Assembly (NCBI GenBank): GCA_030430455.1
Contig: JAUIJB010000025.1
Coordinates: 1 to 44,382 of the forward strand
Reading direction: 5' to 3'
Length of the DNA stretch: 44,382 nucleotides
DNA from: Verrucomicrobiia bacterium
GTDB lineage: Bacteria; Verrucomicrobiota; Verrucomicrobiia; Verrucomicrobiales; Akkermansiaceae
The notes below the pieces were generated by a model, which was not told the DNA's origin, did no database searches, and was given only the letters and a program-made list of their open reading frames with translations. The position numbers were made by a program, and so were the translations under genes. Positions 15,197 through 24,013 of this stretch are shown one piece after another (position 1 is the stretch's first letter; each line of letters begins with the position of its first letter).

Positions 15197-17245
15197 TCAG
15201 GGGCTTTCCGCGCCGAGCGGGGCGAGGGCCTCGGCGTAGCCGCGGGCGAGGCGCTCCTCGAGGGCGTTGGCGTGGGTGCCGCTGGTGGTGACCGGGAGCA
15301 GCGGGTCGCGGGCGTGCCAGTGGGCCTCGGCGAGGCGCAGGAGCGGCTGGGCGGCGAGGGCCATCAGGGCGAGCGCCAGGCACCACGGCAGGGCCGTGCG
15401 CATGATGAGGTTGGCGCGCAGTGCCGAGGCGCCCGGGGTGAACAGGTTGAGGATGGTCATCCACAGCAGCCATAGCAGGCCGGCCGCCGCGCTGCCGGCC
15501 ACGGCGAGCAGGAACAGTCCGTGGGCGTCGTCCGTTTTCAGGTCGAGGTGGCGCAGCAGGCCGGCGGCGGGGATGGCGAGGCCGGCGAGGGCGCCGATCA
15601 CCCACCCGCTCGAGCTCCACGGGCGCCGCAGGCCGAGGAATTCGCCCTGTCTCGACCAGCGCCACTGGACGGCTTGGAACAGCATCACCAGGCAGAGGAT
15701 GAGGAAGGCGGTCCACTGCAGCAGCCAGGTGGCGGAGACCCACTCCCACAGGCCGAGGTCGCGCTGGCCCAGGGGGGTGAGCCGGGTGATGCCCCACCAC
15801 CACAGGAAGGGCAGCAGCAGGCCGAGGGCACCGATCCACAGCTGGTCGCGCCAGCCGAGCAGCGGCTGCAGTCCCTTGGAGAGCCCGGTGACGGTGCGCT
15901 TGCGGCGGTGGCCCTCGAAGCCGCAGAAAGCCGTGGCGACGAGGACGAGGAAGAGGAACAGGAAGGCCACGCCGCGGTCGAAGAGCGCATACTCGGCCAG
16001 GCGCGAGGGCTTGAGCTCGGCGTGGGTCAGGTCGCCTGGGAGGGTTCCCATCGCCTGCAGGCGGAGCCCCGCGTGGGGCATGAGGTCGGGCTTGGCATTG
16101 CCGAGGTGGCAGGCGGCGACGTCGCGGGATGCGGCGACCAAGGCCTCGTTGAAGGCGTCCTGCCCGGCGGGGCCGGGGACCTTGGGACGATGCTCGGAAA
16201 GGCCGCGGCCGGCGCTCTCCAGCCGGTTGATCAGGTGGCGGTCCGGCGCGCCGCCGGATTCCAGGTCCTCGATCGTCCAGCGGACCCAGTGGCGCCAGAG
16301 TTCCTCGAGGTGGCGCAGCTCCGGCTCGTCGCCCGCGCCCTGGTAGTGGCGTCCCCCGGCATTGAGCAGGACCTGGAGGAAGTGTTCGCTGCCGATTTCC
16401 GGCATGCTGCCCATGCTGGCAACGGCCATGCCGATCTGGTGGTCGATCACTCCCCGACCCGGGCCGAAGGCGAGCAGCTGGCGGCGCCGCAGCGAGCCTA
16501 CCGGATCGCGGTAAAGCGGCCGCTCGCTCGCCTCCTCGATGGTGCCGAGGGCGACATCCAGGGCCTCCTCGTCGAGGGAAGAGGACGTCGAGGAAAACCA
16601 GTAGCGGCCCCGCTCGCGTCCGGTCTCGCGCAGGACGAAGCTCTCGGCTTGCAGCAGCGGCCAGTGGGCGTTGTCGCCGTCGAGTGCGTCGGCGCGACGG
16701 CGCAGCGGGTTGTCGCGGTCGGCGAAGGAGAACTCCTTCGGTTCGTCGGCTTCCCGCCCGAGGATCGCGAGGTGGAGCAGGCCGAGGTCGTCGGAGTTCG
16801 CCTCGGAGGCCCGCTGGCTGGCGCGGTTGAAATTCTCACCGGCCCGCACATGGAGCGGCAGGCCGGGGGCGCGGCGGTCGATGTGGCGGTCGAGGTGGCG
16901 GATCGCGAAGTTGTCGTCAATACGGCCGTCGCCGTAGTGAACGCCGAAGGTGAGCGTGCTGGCGGAACCGACGGCGATCAGTTCGCCGGCCCAGACCAGC
17001 AGGGCGGCGATGAAGCCGGCGACGACCAGGACGAGGCAGCCGAGCATGACGCCACGGCGGCGCCAGCCGGAGACCGGCGCCGCCGCGAGGCGGGCGCTGG
17101 GTGCGGTGAGCGAGAGGGTCTCCAGCGGCCGGCCGCCCTGGCTGAGGCGCGACATCAACTCGGCCTTGGCCTCCTCGCGGTCGTCCGGGCGCTTCTCGAG
17201 CGGCCGGGTCGCCAGGTGGAGGAAGCGTTCGACCTCGGGCGTCAC
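15197..17245 (-). CDS. Unrecognised seven-helix membrane protein with large outer domain
   Basis: The GTG start at 17245 overlaps the aroE stop as GTGA, so translation is coupled to aroE. The 682-residue product has a short acidic cytoplasmic head (VERFLHLATRPLEKRPDDREEAKAEL) and a first membrane helix (VMLGCLVLVVAGFIAALLVW). A soluble region of about 330 residues follows, probably periplasmic. Six more helices fill the C-terminal third (for example VAFLFLFLVLVATAFCGF and ALGLLLPFLWWWGITRL). No catalytic motif or family is recognised. It is too dissimilar in context to shikimate metabolism to guess a substrate. The gene is clearly real from its composition, length and coupling. Confidence 0.82.
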   Translation of the reverse strand: MTPEVERFLHLATRPLEKRPDDREEAKAELMSRLSQGGRPLETLSLTAPSARLAAAPVSGWRRRGVMLGCLVLVVAGFIAALLVWAGELIAVGSASTLTFGVHYGDGRIDDNFAIRHLDRHIDRRAPGLPLHVRAGENFNRASQRASEANSDDLGLLHLAILGREADEPKEFSFADRDNPLRRRADALDGDNAHWPLLQAESFVLRETGRERGRYWFSSTSSSLDEEALDVALGTIEEASERPLYRDPVGSLRRRQLLAFGPGRGVIDHQIGMAVASMGSMPEIGSEHFLQVLLNAGGRHYQGAGDEPELRHLEELWRHWVRWTIEDLESGGAPDRHLINRLESAGRGLSEHRPKVPGPAGQDAFNEALVAASRDVAACHLGNAKPDLMPHAGLRLQAMGTLPGDLTHAELKPSRLAEYALFDRGVAFLFLFLVLVATAFCGFEGHRRKRTVTGLSKGLQPLLGWRDQLWIGALGLLLPFLWWWGITRLTPLGQRDLGLWEWVSATWLLQWTAFLILCLVMLFQAVQWRWSRQGEFLGLRRPWSSSGWVIGALAGLAIPAAGLLRHLDLKTDDAHGLFLLAVAGSAAAGLLWLLWMTILNLFTPGASALRANLIMRTALPWCLALALMALAAQPLLRLAEAHWHARDPLLPVTTSGTHANALEERLARGYAEALAPLGAESP

Positions 17246-18129
17246 GGCTGGCTGGCGGCATCGAGGCCGGCGCGCATGGCGGCCTCCGGGTCGCTGTCGG
17301 GAAACCAGAAGCGGAACGCGGCGACGCCCTGGTGGAGCAGCATCAGGCGGCCGTTGGCGCACTTCGCGCCCGCCTTCCCGGCGTCGCGAAGGAGGGCGGT
17401 GGGCTTGTAGATCGTGTCAAAGACGCAGTGGCTTCCGTTGAGGCAGTCCGCCGGCAGGGGCGAGGGATCGTCCGGCCTGAGGCCAAGCGAGGTGGTGTTG
17501 ACGATCAGCTGATTGGCGCCGACGACCGCCGCGAGGTCGGGGTCGTCGAGCGCGATGGTCAGGGCCTCGAAGCCGCGGGAATTCAAGCGGCGATCGAGAT
17601 CCGAGAGTTTCGCGAGGGTCCGGTTGGCGAGGACCAGGACGGAGACTCCCGCCCGGGCGCAGTGCGCCGCGATGGCTCCTCCCGCCCCGCCCCCGGCGCC
17701 GATGATGGCGACGTCCGCGCCCGCGAGCTTGAAGTCGAAGGCCTCCTCGACCGCGCGCTCGAAGCCGATGCCGTCGGTGTTGGTGCCGCGGATGGCGTCG
17801 GGGTCGAAGCGCACCGTGTTGACCGCGCCGAGGTCGCGGGCGATGTCGTCGACCTCGTCGCAGGCCTCGAGCGCGTCGAACTTGTGCGGCACGGTGACGT
17901 TGCAGCCGATGAAGCCGAGCTCGCGCATGCGGGCGAAGGCTGCCTTCACCTCGCCCGGCGCGACCTCGAGGGCGATGTAGCGGGCGTCGATGCCGGCCTC
18001 GTCGAGCGCCGGCTGCTGCATCCGCGGCGACAGCGAGTGGGCGATCGGGTGGCCGATCACCGCGAGGCGCGCGGGATGCGGGCCGCTGGCGGCTTCGGCC
18101 AGGGTGGCGAGGGTGGCTGGGGTTTCCAT
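17242..18129 (-). CDS. aroE: Shikimate 5-dehydrogenase
   Basis: AroE reduces 3-dehydroshikimate to shikimate with NADPH in the aromatic pathway. The 295-residue product has the expected motifs: VIGHPIAHSLSP (substrate-binding serines), GCNVTVPHK with the catalytic lysine, RGTNTDGIGF with the catalytic aspartate, the nucleotide loop GAGGGAGGA, NTTSLGL and LLHQGVAAF. Length is slightly above the usual 270-285 because of a 20-residue N-terminal extension. It lies 57 bp after gltX and overlaps the membrane protein gene by 4 bp. A DAHP synthase of the same pathway is at 25430. Confidence 0.95.
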   Translation of the reverse strand: METPATLATLAEAASGPHPARLAVIGHPIAHSLSPRMQQPALDEAGIDARYIALEVAPGEVKAAFARMRELGFIGCNVTVPHKFDALEACDEVDDIARDLGAVNTVRFDPDAIRGTNTDGIGFERAVEEAFDFKLAGADVAIIGAGGGAGGAIAAHCARAGVSVLVLANRTLAKLSDLDRRLNSRGFEALTIALDDPDLAAVVGANQLIVNTTSLGLRPDDPSPLPADCLNGSHCVFDTIYKPTALLRDAGKAGAKCANGRLMLLHQGVAAFRFWFPDSDPEAAMRAGLDAASQP

Positions 18130-18186
18130 GGCGGGCGCCAGGCGTCGGTGGGCCGGGCGCGACTGGGGTCGCGCGGTCCGGTGGTG

Positions 18187-19503
18187 TCAGCTGGCGAGGA
18201 GGATCGCGAAGGCGCGCAGGCGCTGGACGGCGGTGTCCTGACCGAGGATGGCGAGGATGTCGCCGAGGTCGGGGCCGCCGCCCTTGCCGCTGAGGGCGAC
18301 GCGGGTCGGGAACATCAGCTGGCCGGGCTTGGCACCGTTGGCCTTGGCGGTGGCGCCGATGGCTTCCCGGGCGCTGTCGGCCGACCAGTCGGCGAGGCCC
18401 TCGAGGGCCTCGGCCAGGGCGGCGAGGAGCGGCCCCGCGGCGTCGTTCTTGCGGACCTTGGCGAGGACCTGCTCGTCGATCGTGATCTCGTCCGCGAGCA
18501 GGAAGTCGAGCGCCGCGGGGACCTCGGAGAGCAGGCGGACCTTTTCCTGCACCGCGGCGGCGGCAGCGGGGTAGCGCTCGTGGACCGGCAGGCCGGCGGC
18601 ATCGACGAAGGGACGGGCGGCGTCGGCGAAGTCGGCGGGCGGCAGCTGGAGCAGGTGCTGCTGGTTGAGCCAGGCGCACTTCTCGGCGTCGAAGCGCGCC
18701 GGCGCGCGGTTGACGTGGTCGAGCGAGAAGCGCTCGATCAGCTGCTCCATGGAAAAGACCTCCTCCTCGGTCTTCGGGTTCCAGCCGAGCAGGGCGAGGA
18801 AGTTGACCACGGCGGCGGGGAGGAAGCCCTGCCGCGGATAGTCGCCGACCGCCGCGCCCTCGTCGCGCTTCGACATCTTCGAGCCGTCGGCGTTGAGGAT
18901 GAGCGGGATGTGGGCGTACTGCGGCGGCTCGACGCCGAAGGCCTCGAAGAGCTGGAGGTGCTTCGGCGTGTTCATCAGGTGGTCCTCGCCGCGGATCACG
19001 TGGGAGATCCGCATCTCGAGGTCGTCGACCACGTTGACGAAGTGGAACACGTAGGAACCGTCGGAGCGCCGCACCACCATGTCGGGGGTGTTGTCGAGGT
19101 TGGTGTAGTCGATGGTCACCTCGCCGCAGACGAGGTCGGTCATGGTCACCGGCTTGCGCTCGAAGCGGAAGCGCCACGCGCCGTCGTCCTCGTAGACGCG
19201 ATCCTTCCCGCGCAGCACCTCGAACCACTTGTCGTAGAGCTCGCTGCGCGCGGACTGGTCGTAGGGGCCGTGGTCGCCGCCCTTGCCCTCGCCCTCGTCC
19301 CAGTCGAGGCCGAGCCACTTCATACCCTCGAAGATCGCGGCGCGGGCCTCGGCGGTGTTGCGGGCCTGGTCGGTGTCCTCGACGCGGAGGACGAAGGCGC
19401 CGCCGTGGTGGCGGGCGAAGAGGTGGTTGAACAGGGCGGTGCGGGCGCCGCCGACGTGGAGGTAGCCGGTGGGCGAGGGGGCGAAGCGGGTGCGGACGGA
19501 CAT
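18187..19503 (-). CDS. gltX: Glutamyl-tRNA synthetase
   Basis: GltX attaches glutamate to its tRNA. From ATG 19503 the 438-residue product begins MSVRTRFAPSPTGYLHVGG, the class I start with HVGG in place of HIGH. It then has VLRVEDTDQARN, HVIRGEDHLMNTPKH and the KMSKR motif (SKMSKRDEGA). A C-terminal anticodon-binding region ends GQDTAVQRLRAFAILLAS. Bacterial GluRS is usually 460-510 residues, so the anticodon-binding part is short. A much longer in-frame extension upstream has no GluRS similarity and was rejected. aroE follows 57 bp downstream. Confidence 0.95.
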   Translation of the reverse strand: MSVRTRFAPSPTGYLHVGGARTALFNHLFARHHGGAFVLRVEDTDQARNTAEARAAIFEGMKWLGLDWDEGEGKGGDHGPYDQSARSELYDKWFEVLRGKDRVYEDDGAWRFRFERKPVTMTDLVCGEVTIDYTNLDNTPDMVVRRSDGSYVFHFVNVVDDLEMRISHVIRGEDHLMNTPKHLQLFEAFGVEPPQYAHIPLILNADGSKMSKRDEGAAVGDYPRQGFLPAAVVNFLALLGWNPKTEEEVFSMEQLIERFSLDHVNRAPARFDAEKCAWLNQQHLLQLPPADFADAARPFVDAAGLPVHERYPAAAAAVQEKVRLLSEVPAALDFLLADEITIDEQVLAKVRKNDAAGPLLAALAEALEGLADWSADSAREAIGATAKANGAKPGQLMFPTRVALSGKGGGPDLGDILAILGQDTAVQRLRAFAILLAS

Positions 19504-19601
19504 GGTGGACGTGGCGGACAAGGCGGACGTGGCGGGATCGGCGGGCCCCGCGGGGCTCGGGAGGCGGGGCGCCCGAGAGAAGGGCCCGGGCGGTGTCCGG
19601 G

Positions 19602-20519
19602 TCAACGCTGCAGTTCGCTCAGCGAGCGCTGGCGGTACTGCTGGTCGCGCAGCTTGCGGAGGTACTCGAGGTAGCGCCGCTTGGACTCGAGGTCCTGGCC
19701 GTTCGCCGGGGGCGCCGCCTGGCGGGTGCCGTAGCGCTTCCACGGCCCGTGGGGAACCTGCGAGGCCTCGACGAAGCGCCAGTGGCACTTCTCGCCGGAC
19801 TTGAGGGAGAGGTAGTCGCGGATCGACGGGGAGATGTCGATGCCGGCGCCGCCGTTGGCGCGGTTCTTCGGCGGAGCGCCGCCGAAGACGTAGCGCCAGT
19901 CGTCGGTGACCCAGGGGCCGCAGTCCTCCCACTGGGCGTAGCAACTACGGCCATCGTGGTAGATCTGCACCCAGCGCCCCTTGAGCACGGTCCTGCCGGG
20001 GCGCGGGTTCATGCGCTTGAACCAGGGGATCACGCGGGCCGCCTCCGGCTTGTGCGAGCGGTAGCTCTTCACGTCGTTGTAGGGCAGCGCGATGTAGAAG
20101 GGGTTGAGTCCCGGGGCGAAGCCCTTCGGCCGGAAGTCGCTGGTGGTGTGGCAGGCGACGCGGGCACCCGGGTCCGGGTTGTCGTAGCCGCCGAAGTTCT
20201 GCACCCACTGCTGGTCCCACGACGACTTGTGGTTGGGCGTGGGGTTGCGTGCCGTGGGCCGCTCGCCGACCCAGAAAACGGTGGCGGTGATGTTCTTGCG
20301 CCAGGGGTAGAGCTGGCCGCTGCCGCGGCGCGCCGCGGCGGCGGTGCGCATCGAGGGCTGGTTGTGGGTCGGGATGACCACCCGCGGCAGGTTGGCCGCG
20401 CTCGAGTAGTCCTGCGCCACGAGGCCGCCGGGGAGGGTGGCCAGTGCCGCCACGAGGGCACCGGCGAGCCCGGGCGCGAGGCGCCGGGGGGCGGTGGATC
20501 GGTGCGGTTGGAGGGCCAT
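19602..20519 (-). CDS. Secreted protein with possible double-psi beta-barrel domain
   Basis: The 305-residue product has an arginine-containing signal region (to about residue 36, ALVAALATLPGGLVAQ). A globular part follows with FWVGERPTARNPTPN and WVQIYHDGRSCYAQWEDCGPW, then GIDISPSIRDYLSL. The pair 'D.GP...(G)IDISPS' resembles the core of RlpA-type double-psi beta-barrels, where an aspartate and a DLS-like strand form the active groove. The match is partial and the family is not certain. A basic helical tail (RRYLEYLRKLRDQQYRQR) ends the protein. It is separated from gltX by 98 bp and may be expressed with it. Confidence 0.7.
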   Translation of the reverse strand: MALQPHRSTAPRRLAPGLAGALVAALATLPGGLVAQDYSSAANLPRVVIPTHNQPSMRTAAAARRGSGQLYPWRKNITATVFWVGERPTARNPTPNHKSSWDQQWVQNFGGYDNPDPGARVACHTTSDFRPKGFAPGLNPFYIALPYNDVKSYRSHKPEAARVIPWFKRMNPRPGRTVLKGRWVQIYHDGRSCYAQWEDCGPWVTDDWRYVFGGAPPKNRANGGAGIDISPSIRDYLSLKSGEKCHWRFVEASQVPHGPWKRYGTRQAAPPANGQDLESKRRYLEYLRKLRDQQYRQRSLSELQR

Positions 20520-20520
20520 G

Positions 20521-20547
20521 GGTGGGCTGGGTGGGCTGGGTGGGCTC
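20521..20547 (+). repeat. 9-bp tandem repeat, three units
   Basis: GGTGGGCTG is repeated three times immediately upstream of the start codon of the minus-strand secreted protein gene, so it sits where the ribosome binding site should be. Confidence 0.7.
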
Positions 20548-20598
20548 TTTGGGGCGGGGGCGCGGCGCCGCTGCGGGTCTTTTTGGGGCGATTTCGGC

Positions 20599-22221
20599 TC
20601 AGAAGCGCCTCAGCACCGTGTCATGGTGGAAGGCCTCGTCGCCGTGGGGGTAGTCTAAGGTATGGTGCAAGCCCCTCGATTCGCGCCGGCTGATGGCGCA
20701 GTCGACGATCAGCGAGGCCACGGCGACCAGGTTGCGCAGCTCGAGGATGTCGGCCGTGAGGCGGTGGCCCCAGTAGAAGTCGCGGACCTCGCCGCGGAGG
20801 TTGCGCAGGCGGGTCCCGGCGCGCAGCAGGCGGTTGTTGGTGCGGACGATCGAGACGTAGTCCCACATCAGCCGGCGCAGCTCGTCCCAGTTGTGGTAGA
20901 TCACCACCAGCTCGTCCGGCGGGGTGGTGTCGCCGTGCTCCCAGGCGGGGATCTCGGGGGCCGCGGGGGCGTCCTTCTCCGGCGCGTAGCGGCGCAGCAT
21001 GGCCTCGAGCGCCCGGCGGGCCAGGACGTTGCCCTCAAGGAGCGAGTTCGAGGCCAGCCGGTTGGCGCCGTGGAGGCCGGTGCAGGCGACCTCGCCGACC
21101 GCGAACAGCCCGCGGATGCTGGTCTTGCCGTCGACGTCGGTGACCACCCCGCCGCACTGGTAGTGGGCCGCCGGGACGACCGGGATGGGCTCCTTCTCGC
21201 AGTCGAGGCCGAAGCTGGCCAGCTTGTCGTGGATGTAGGGGAAGCGCTCGCGGATGAAGCCCTTCGGCTTGTGGGTGACGTCGAGGTAGACGCAGGCGGC
21301 GCCGGTGCGCTTGAGCTCGCGGTCGATGGCGCGGGCGACGATGTCGCGCGGCGCCAGCGCGCCGCGCGGGTCGCTGCGCGCCACGAAGTCCTCGCCGCGG
21401 CCGTTGACCAGCGTGGCGCCCTCGCCGCGGACCGCCTCGCTGATGAGGAACGAGCGGGCCTCGGGGCCGATGGCGGCGGGGTTGTAGAAGCAGGTCGGGT
21501 GGAACTGGATGAACTCCATGTTCGCGATCCGCGCGCCGGCGCGCCAAGCCATCGCCACGCCGTCGCCGGTGGCCGAGTCCGGGTTGGTGGTGTAGAGGTA
21601 GACCTTGCCGCAGCCGCCGGTGGCCAGGACGATGCGGTCGGAGCGGAAGATCCTCACCTCGCCGCTGTGGCGGTCGAGCACGTAGGCGCCGAGCACCCGG
21701 TCCTCGGTGACCATGCCGAGCTTGCCGGTGGTGATGAGGTCGATCGCGAAGTGGTCCTCGACCAGCTTGATGGCGGGGTTGGCGCGGGCCTGCTCGACGA
21801 GTGAGGTGGCGATTTCCCGGCCGGTGGTGTCGCGGGCGTGGAGGATCCGGCGCTTCGAATGGCCGCCCTCCTTGCCGAGGGCGAAGCGGGCGGGGTCGGC
21901 GGACTCGCGGTCGAAGTCGGCGCCGTTGCCGACCAGGTCGTCGATCGCGGCGGCGCCCTCGCCGACGATCGTGCGGACGACCTCCTCGTTGCACAGGCCG
22001 GCGCCGGCATCGAGGGTGTCGGCGACATGGAGGTCGACCGAATCGCCCTCGGTCCGGAGGTTTTCCGGCAGCACCGCGGCGATGCCGCCCTGGGCCCAGG
22101 CGGTGTTCGAGTCGAGCAGCTTGCCCTTGCAGAGGACCGTCACCGAACCGTGCGCGGCGGCGCGCAGCGCGAAGGACAGGCCGGCGATGCCGGAACCGAT
22201 GACGAGGAAGTCGGAGGACAA
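20599..22221 (-). CDS. nadB: L-aspartate oxidase
   Basis: NadB oxidises L-aspartate to iminoaspartate, the first step of de novo NAD synthesis. The product begins with an FAD-binding Rossmann motif (DFLVIGSGIAGLSFALRAA) and has the fumarate-reductase/oxidase signatures NTAWAQGGIA, HSKRRILHARDTTGREI and EFIQFHPT. Near the end of the FAD domain it has VGEVACTGLHGANRLASNSL. The start chosen is TTG 22221, giving 540 residues, the usual size. A TTG at 22305 would add 28 proline-rich residues that look like untranslated leader. No good ribosome binding site marks either. panC lies 161 bp upstream on the same strand. Confidence 0.94.
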   Translation of the reverse strand: MSSDFLVIGSGIAGLSFALRAAAHGSVTVLCKGKLLDSNTAWAQGGIAAVLPENLRTEGDSVDLHVADTLDAGAGLCNEEVVRTIVGEGAAAIDDLVGNGADFDRESADPARFALGKEGGHSKRRILHARDTTGREIATSLVEQARANPAIKLVEDHFAIDLITTGKLGMVTEDRVLGAYVLDRHSGEVRIFRSDRIVLATGGCGKVYLYTTNPDSATGDGVAMAWRAGARIANMEFIQFHPTCFYNPAAIGPEARSFLISEAVRGEGATLVNGRGEDFVARSDPRGALAPRDIVARAIDRELKRTGAACVYLDVTHKPKGFIRERFPYIHDKLASFGLDCEKEPIPVVPAAHYQCGGVVTDVDGKTSIRGLFAVGEVACTGLHGANRLASNSLLEGNVLARRALEAMLRRYAPEKDAPAAPEIPAWEHGDTTPPDELVVIYHNWDELRRLMWDYVSIVRTNNRLLRAGTRLRNLRGEVRDFYWGHRLTADILELRNLVAVASLIVDCAISRRESRGLHHTLDYPHGDEAFHHDTVLRRF

Positions 22222-22382
22222 GGGAATCGGGGGCGTGGAGCGAGGAGCGGCGAAGGCTCTTGGCGGGAGGGGGGGATTGAACCGCCGGAAGGGCGGGGAG
22301 GCCAAGGCTTTATGCTGGCTGCATCGATGCCCCGGCGGCGGCGGCGCCGGAGATGCGGATGGTGCGGAGGGATGGCGGTTCG

Positions 22383-23222
22383 TCAGGCGGGCGGGAGGAG
22401 CTGGTTGTCGATCAGCCGGACCTCGCCGTAGAAGACGGCGCTGGCGAGCAGGGCGGGGCGGTCGGGGTTGTCGGGGGATACGACCGGCTGGAGGGTCTCC
22501 GGGTCGACCAGCTCGAGGTAGTCGACGCGGTTGAGCGGGGACTCGATGTCAGCCCGCACGGCGGCGAGCAGGTCGGCGGGGGCGGGGTGGGTCGGGCGGA
22601 GGGAGACCGCCGCCGCCAGCGCGCGGTGGATCCGCGGGGCGTCGCCGCGCTGCTCGGGGCTCAGTCGCTGGTTGCGGGACGACATCGCCAGGCCGTCGTC
22701 CTCGCGGACCGTCGGCACGGCGAGGATTTCCACCGGGACATCGAGGTCGCGGACCAGGCGGCGGATGATCGCCAGCTGCTGGTAGTCCTTTTCCCCGAAC
22801 ACGGCGGCCACGGGACGCAGCAGGTTGAAGAGCTTGAGCACCACGGTGCAGACGCCGTCGAAGTGGCCGGGCCGGGTCGCCCCGCAGAGGGTGCGCGACA
22901 GCGAGGTCTCGTGGACGTGGATCGACCGGTCGGGAAGATACATGGCGTCGGCCGGCGGGGCGAAGACGAGGTCCACGCCGGCCTCGCGGCAGCGCTCGAG
23001 GTCGTCCTCGAGCGGCCGCGGGTAGGCGGCGAGGTCGCCGGGGCGGTCGAACTGGATCGGGTTGACGAAAATCGACACCGCCAGCTCGCCCGCCGGGCCG
23101 GCGGCCTCGCGGGCCCGGCGGACCAGCGCGAGGTGGCCGTCGTGGAGCGCCCCCATGGTGGGCACCAGCACCCGGCGGCGGTCGGGCCCGCTGAGCCCGG
23201 CGGGATCGGTGAAAACCTGCAT
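22383..23222 (-). CDS. panC: Pantothenate synthetase
   Basis: PanC condenses pantoate and beta-alanine with ATP, the last step of vitamin B5 synthesis. The 279-residue product begins at ATG 23222. It has the nucleotidyltransferase motif PTMGALHDGHLALV, then SIFVNPIQF, the substrate-binding FGEKDYQQLAIIRRLV and the KMSK-like SSRN segment (LAMSSRNQRL). Size is normal. Upstream frame extension was rejected because similarity begins at MQVFTDPAGL. It is transcribed away from skp-lpxD, with a 152-bp divergent intergenic region, and toward nadB, another cofactor gene. Confidence 0.95.
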   Translation of the reverse strand: MQVFTDPAGLSGPDRRRVLVPTMGALHDGHLALVRRAREAAGPAGELAVSIFVNPIQFDRPGDLAAYPRPLEDDLERCREAGVDLVFAPPADAMYLPDRSIHVHETSLSRTLCGATRPGHFDGVCTVVLKLFNLLRPVAAVFGEKDYQQLAIIRRLVRDLDVPVEILAVPTVREDDGLAMSSRNQRLSPEQRGDAPRIHRALAAAVSLRPTHPAPADLLAAVRADIESPLNRVDYLELVDPETLQPVVSPDNPDRPALLASAVFYGEVRLIDNQLLPPA

Positions 23223-23374
23223 GGCGGGAGGATTCGCGACCCGCGGCCGCCGGGCAAGGGGGGAAAGCGCCGGGACGGCCCCGAGAACGGCCGGGGAGGA
23301 TCGTTGACGGGTCCCGGAATTCCGTTCACGTTCACGCCAACACCCACCCGGGAAACCCGTTCCAGATCCATACA

Positions 23375-24001
23375 ATGACCATGATTCGCCGTATCACCGC
23401 CCTCGTGCTGGCCCTCGGGCTCTGCGGGGCCGCCGCCGCCCAGGACGGCAAGCTGAAGATCGCCACCGTCGACATGCAGGAGCTCTTCAAGGAGTACCAC
23501 CGCACCAACGAGGCGCAGAAGCAGATCAACGTGGAGCGGGCGCGCATCCAGAAGGAGAACAACGAGCGCCTCGCCACCATCCGCGAGCTCGACACCGACC
23601 TTCAGAACATGCGCAAGCAGCTCGACGACCCGTCGATTTCCGACTCGAAGAAGCAGACGGTCTACCAGGAGTGGCAGATGAAGCAGAACGAGGGCATCGC
23701 GCTCGACCGCGAGCGCCGCGAGTTCCTCCAGCGCCGCAACCAGGCGCTCAACGAGAAGATGGTCCAGCGCATGAAGGGCATCCTCGAGGAGATCCGCAAG
23801 CTGGTCGAGGAGCAGGCCAAGGCGGAGGACTACGACTACGTCTTCGACAAGTCCGGCCTGAGCACCTCGCAGGTCCCCTTCCTGCTCTACACCAAGGATG
23901 CCACCGACATCACCGGTGTCCTCCTCAAGGACCTCAACAAGGACGCTCCGGCCGATGCCTCCGGCGCGGAGGAGGCCGCCTCCGAGGGCGGCGAGGAGTA
24001 A
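23375..24001 (+). CDS. skp: Skp/OmpH-family periplasmic chaperone
   Basis: The 208-residue product has a signal peptide (MTMIRRITALVLALGLCGAAAA, cleavage after the Ala run). A short strand, KIATVDMQELFKEYH, leads into two long coiled-coil arms (about 45-150, rich in E, R, K, Q), the jellyfish-like Skp fold. Strands at YDYVFDKSG and PFLLYTKDATDIT return to the trimer core. An acidic tail (EEAASEGGEE) is extra. Skp holds unfolded outer-membrane proteins in the periplasm. The gene is followed after 12 bp by lpxD, a classic Skp-LpxD arrangement, supporting both calls. Confidence 0.92.
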   Translation: MTMIRRITALVLALGLCGAAAAQDGKLKIATVDMQELFKEYHRTNEAQKQINVERARIQKENNERLATIRELDTDLQNMRKQLDDPSISDSKKQTVYQEWQMKQNEGIALDRERREFLQRRNQALNEKMVQRMKGILEEIRKLVEEQAKAEDYDYVFDKSGLSTSQVPFLLYTKDATDITGVLLKDLNKDAPADASGAEEAASEGGEE

Positions 24002-24013
24002 AACTCCACGGCC

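Noticed and set aside
11638..15291. A 1217-codon open frame on the plus strand opposite the dehydrogenase gene
   Set aside because: It is rich in Gly, Ala, Val, Asp and Glu with no domain, as expected for an antisense frame of a GC-rich gene. Similar long antisense frames opposite the TPR, gltX and purA genes were rejected for the same reason.
18187..19944. Long gltX with a 147-residue N-terminal extension
   Set aside because: The GluRS fold begins exactly at MSVRTRFAPSPTG. The upstream part is a shifted reading of the neighbouring secreted-protein gene.
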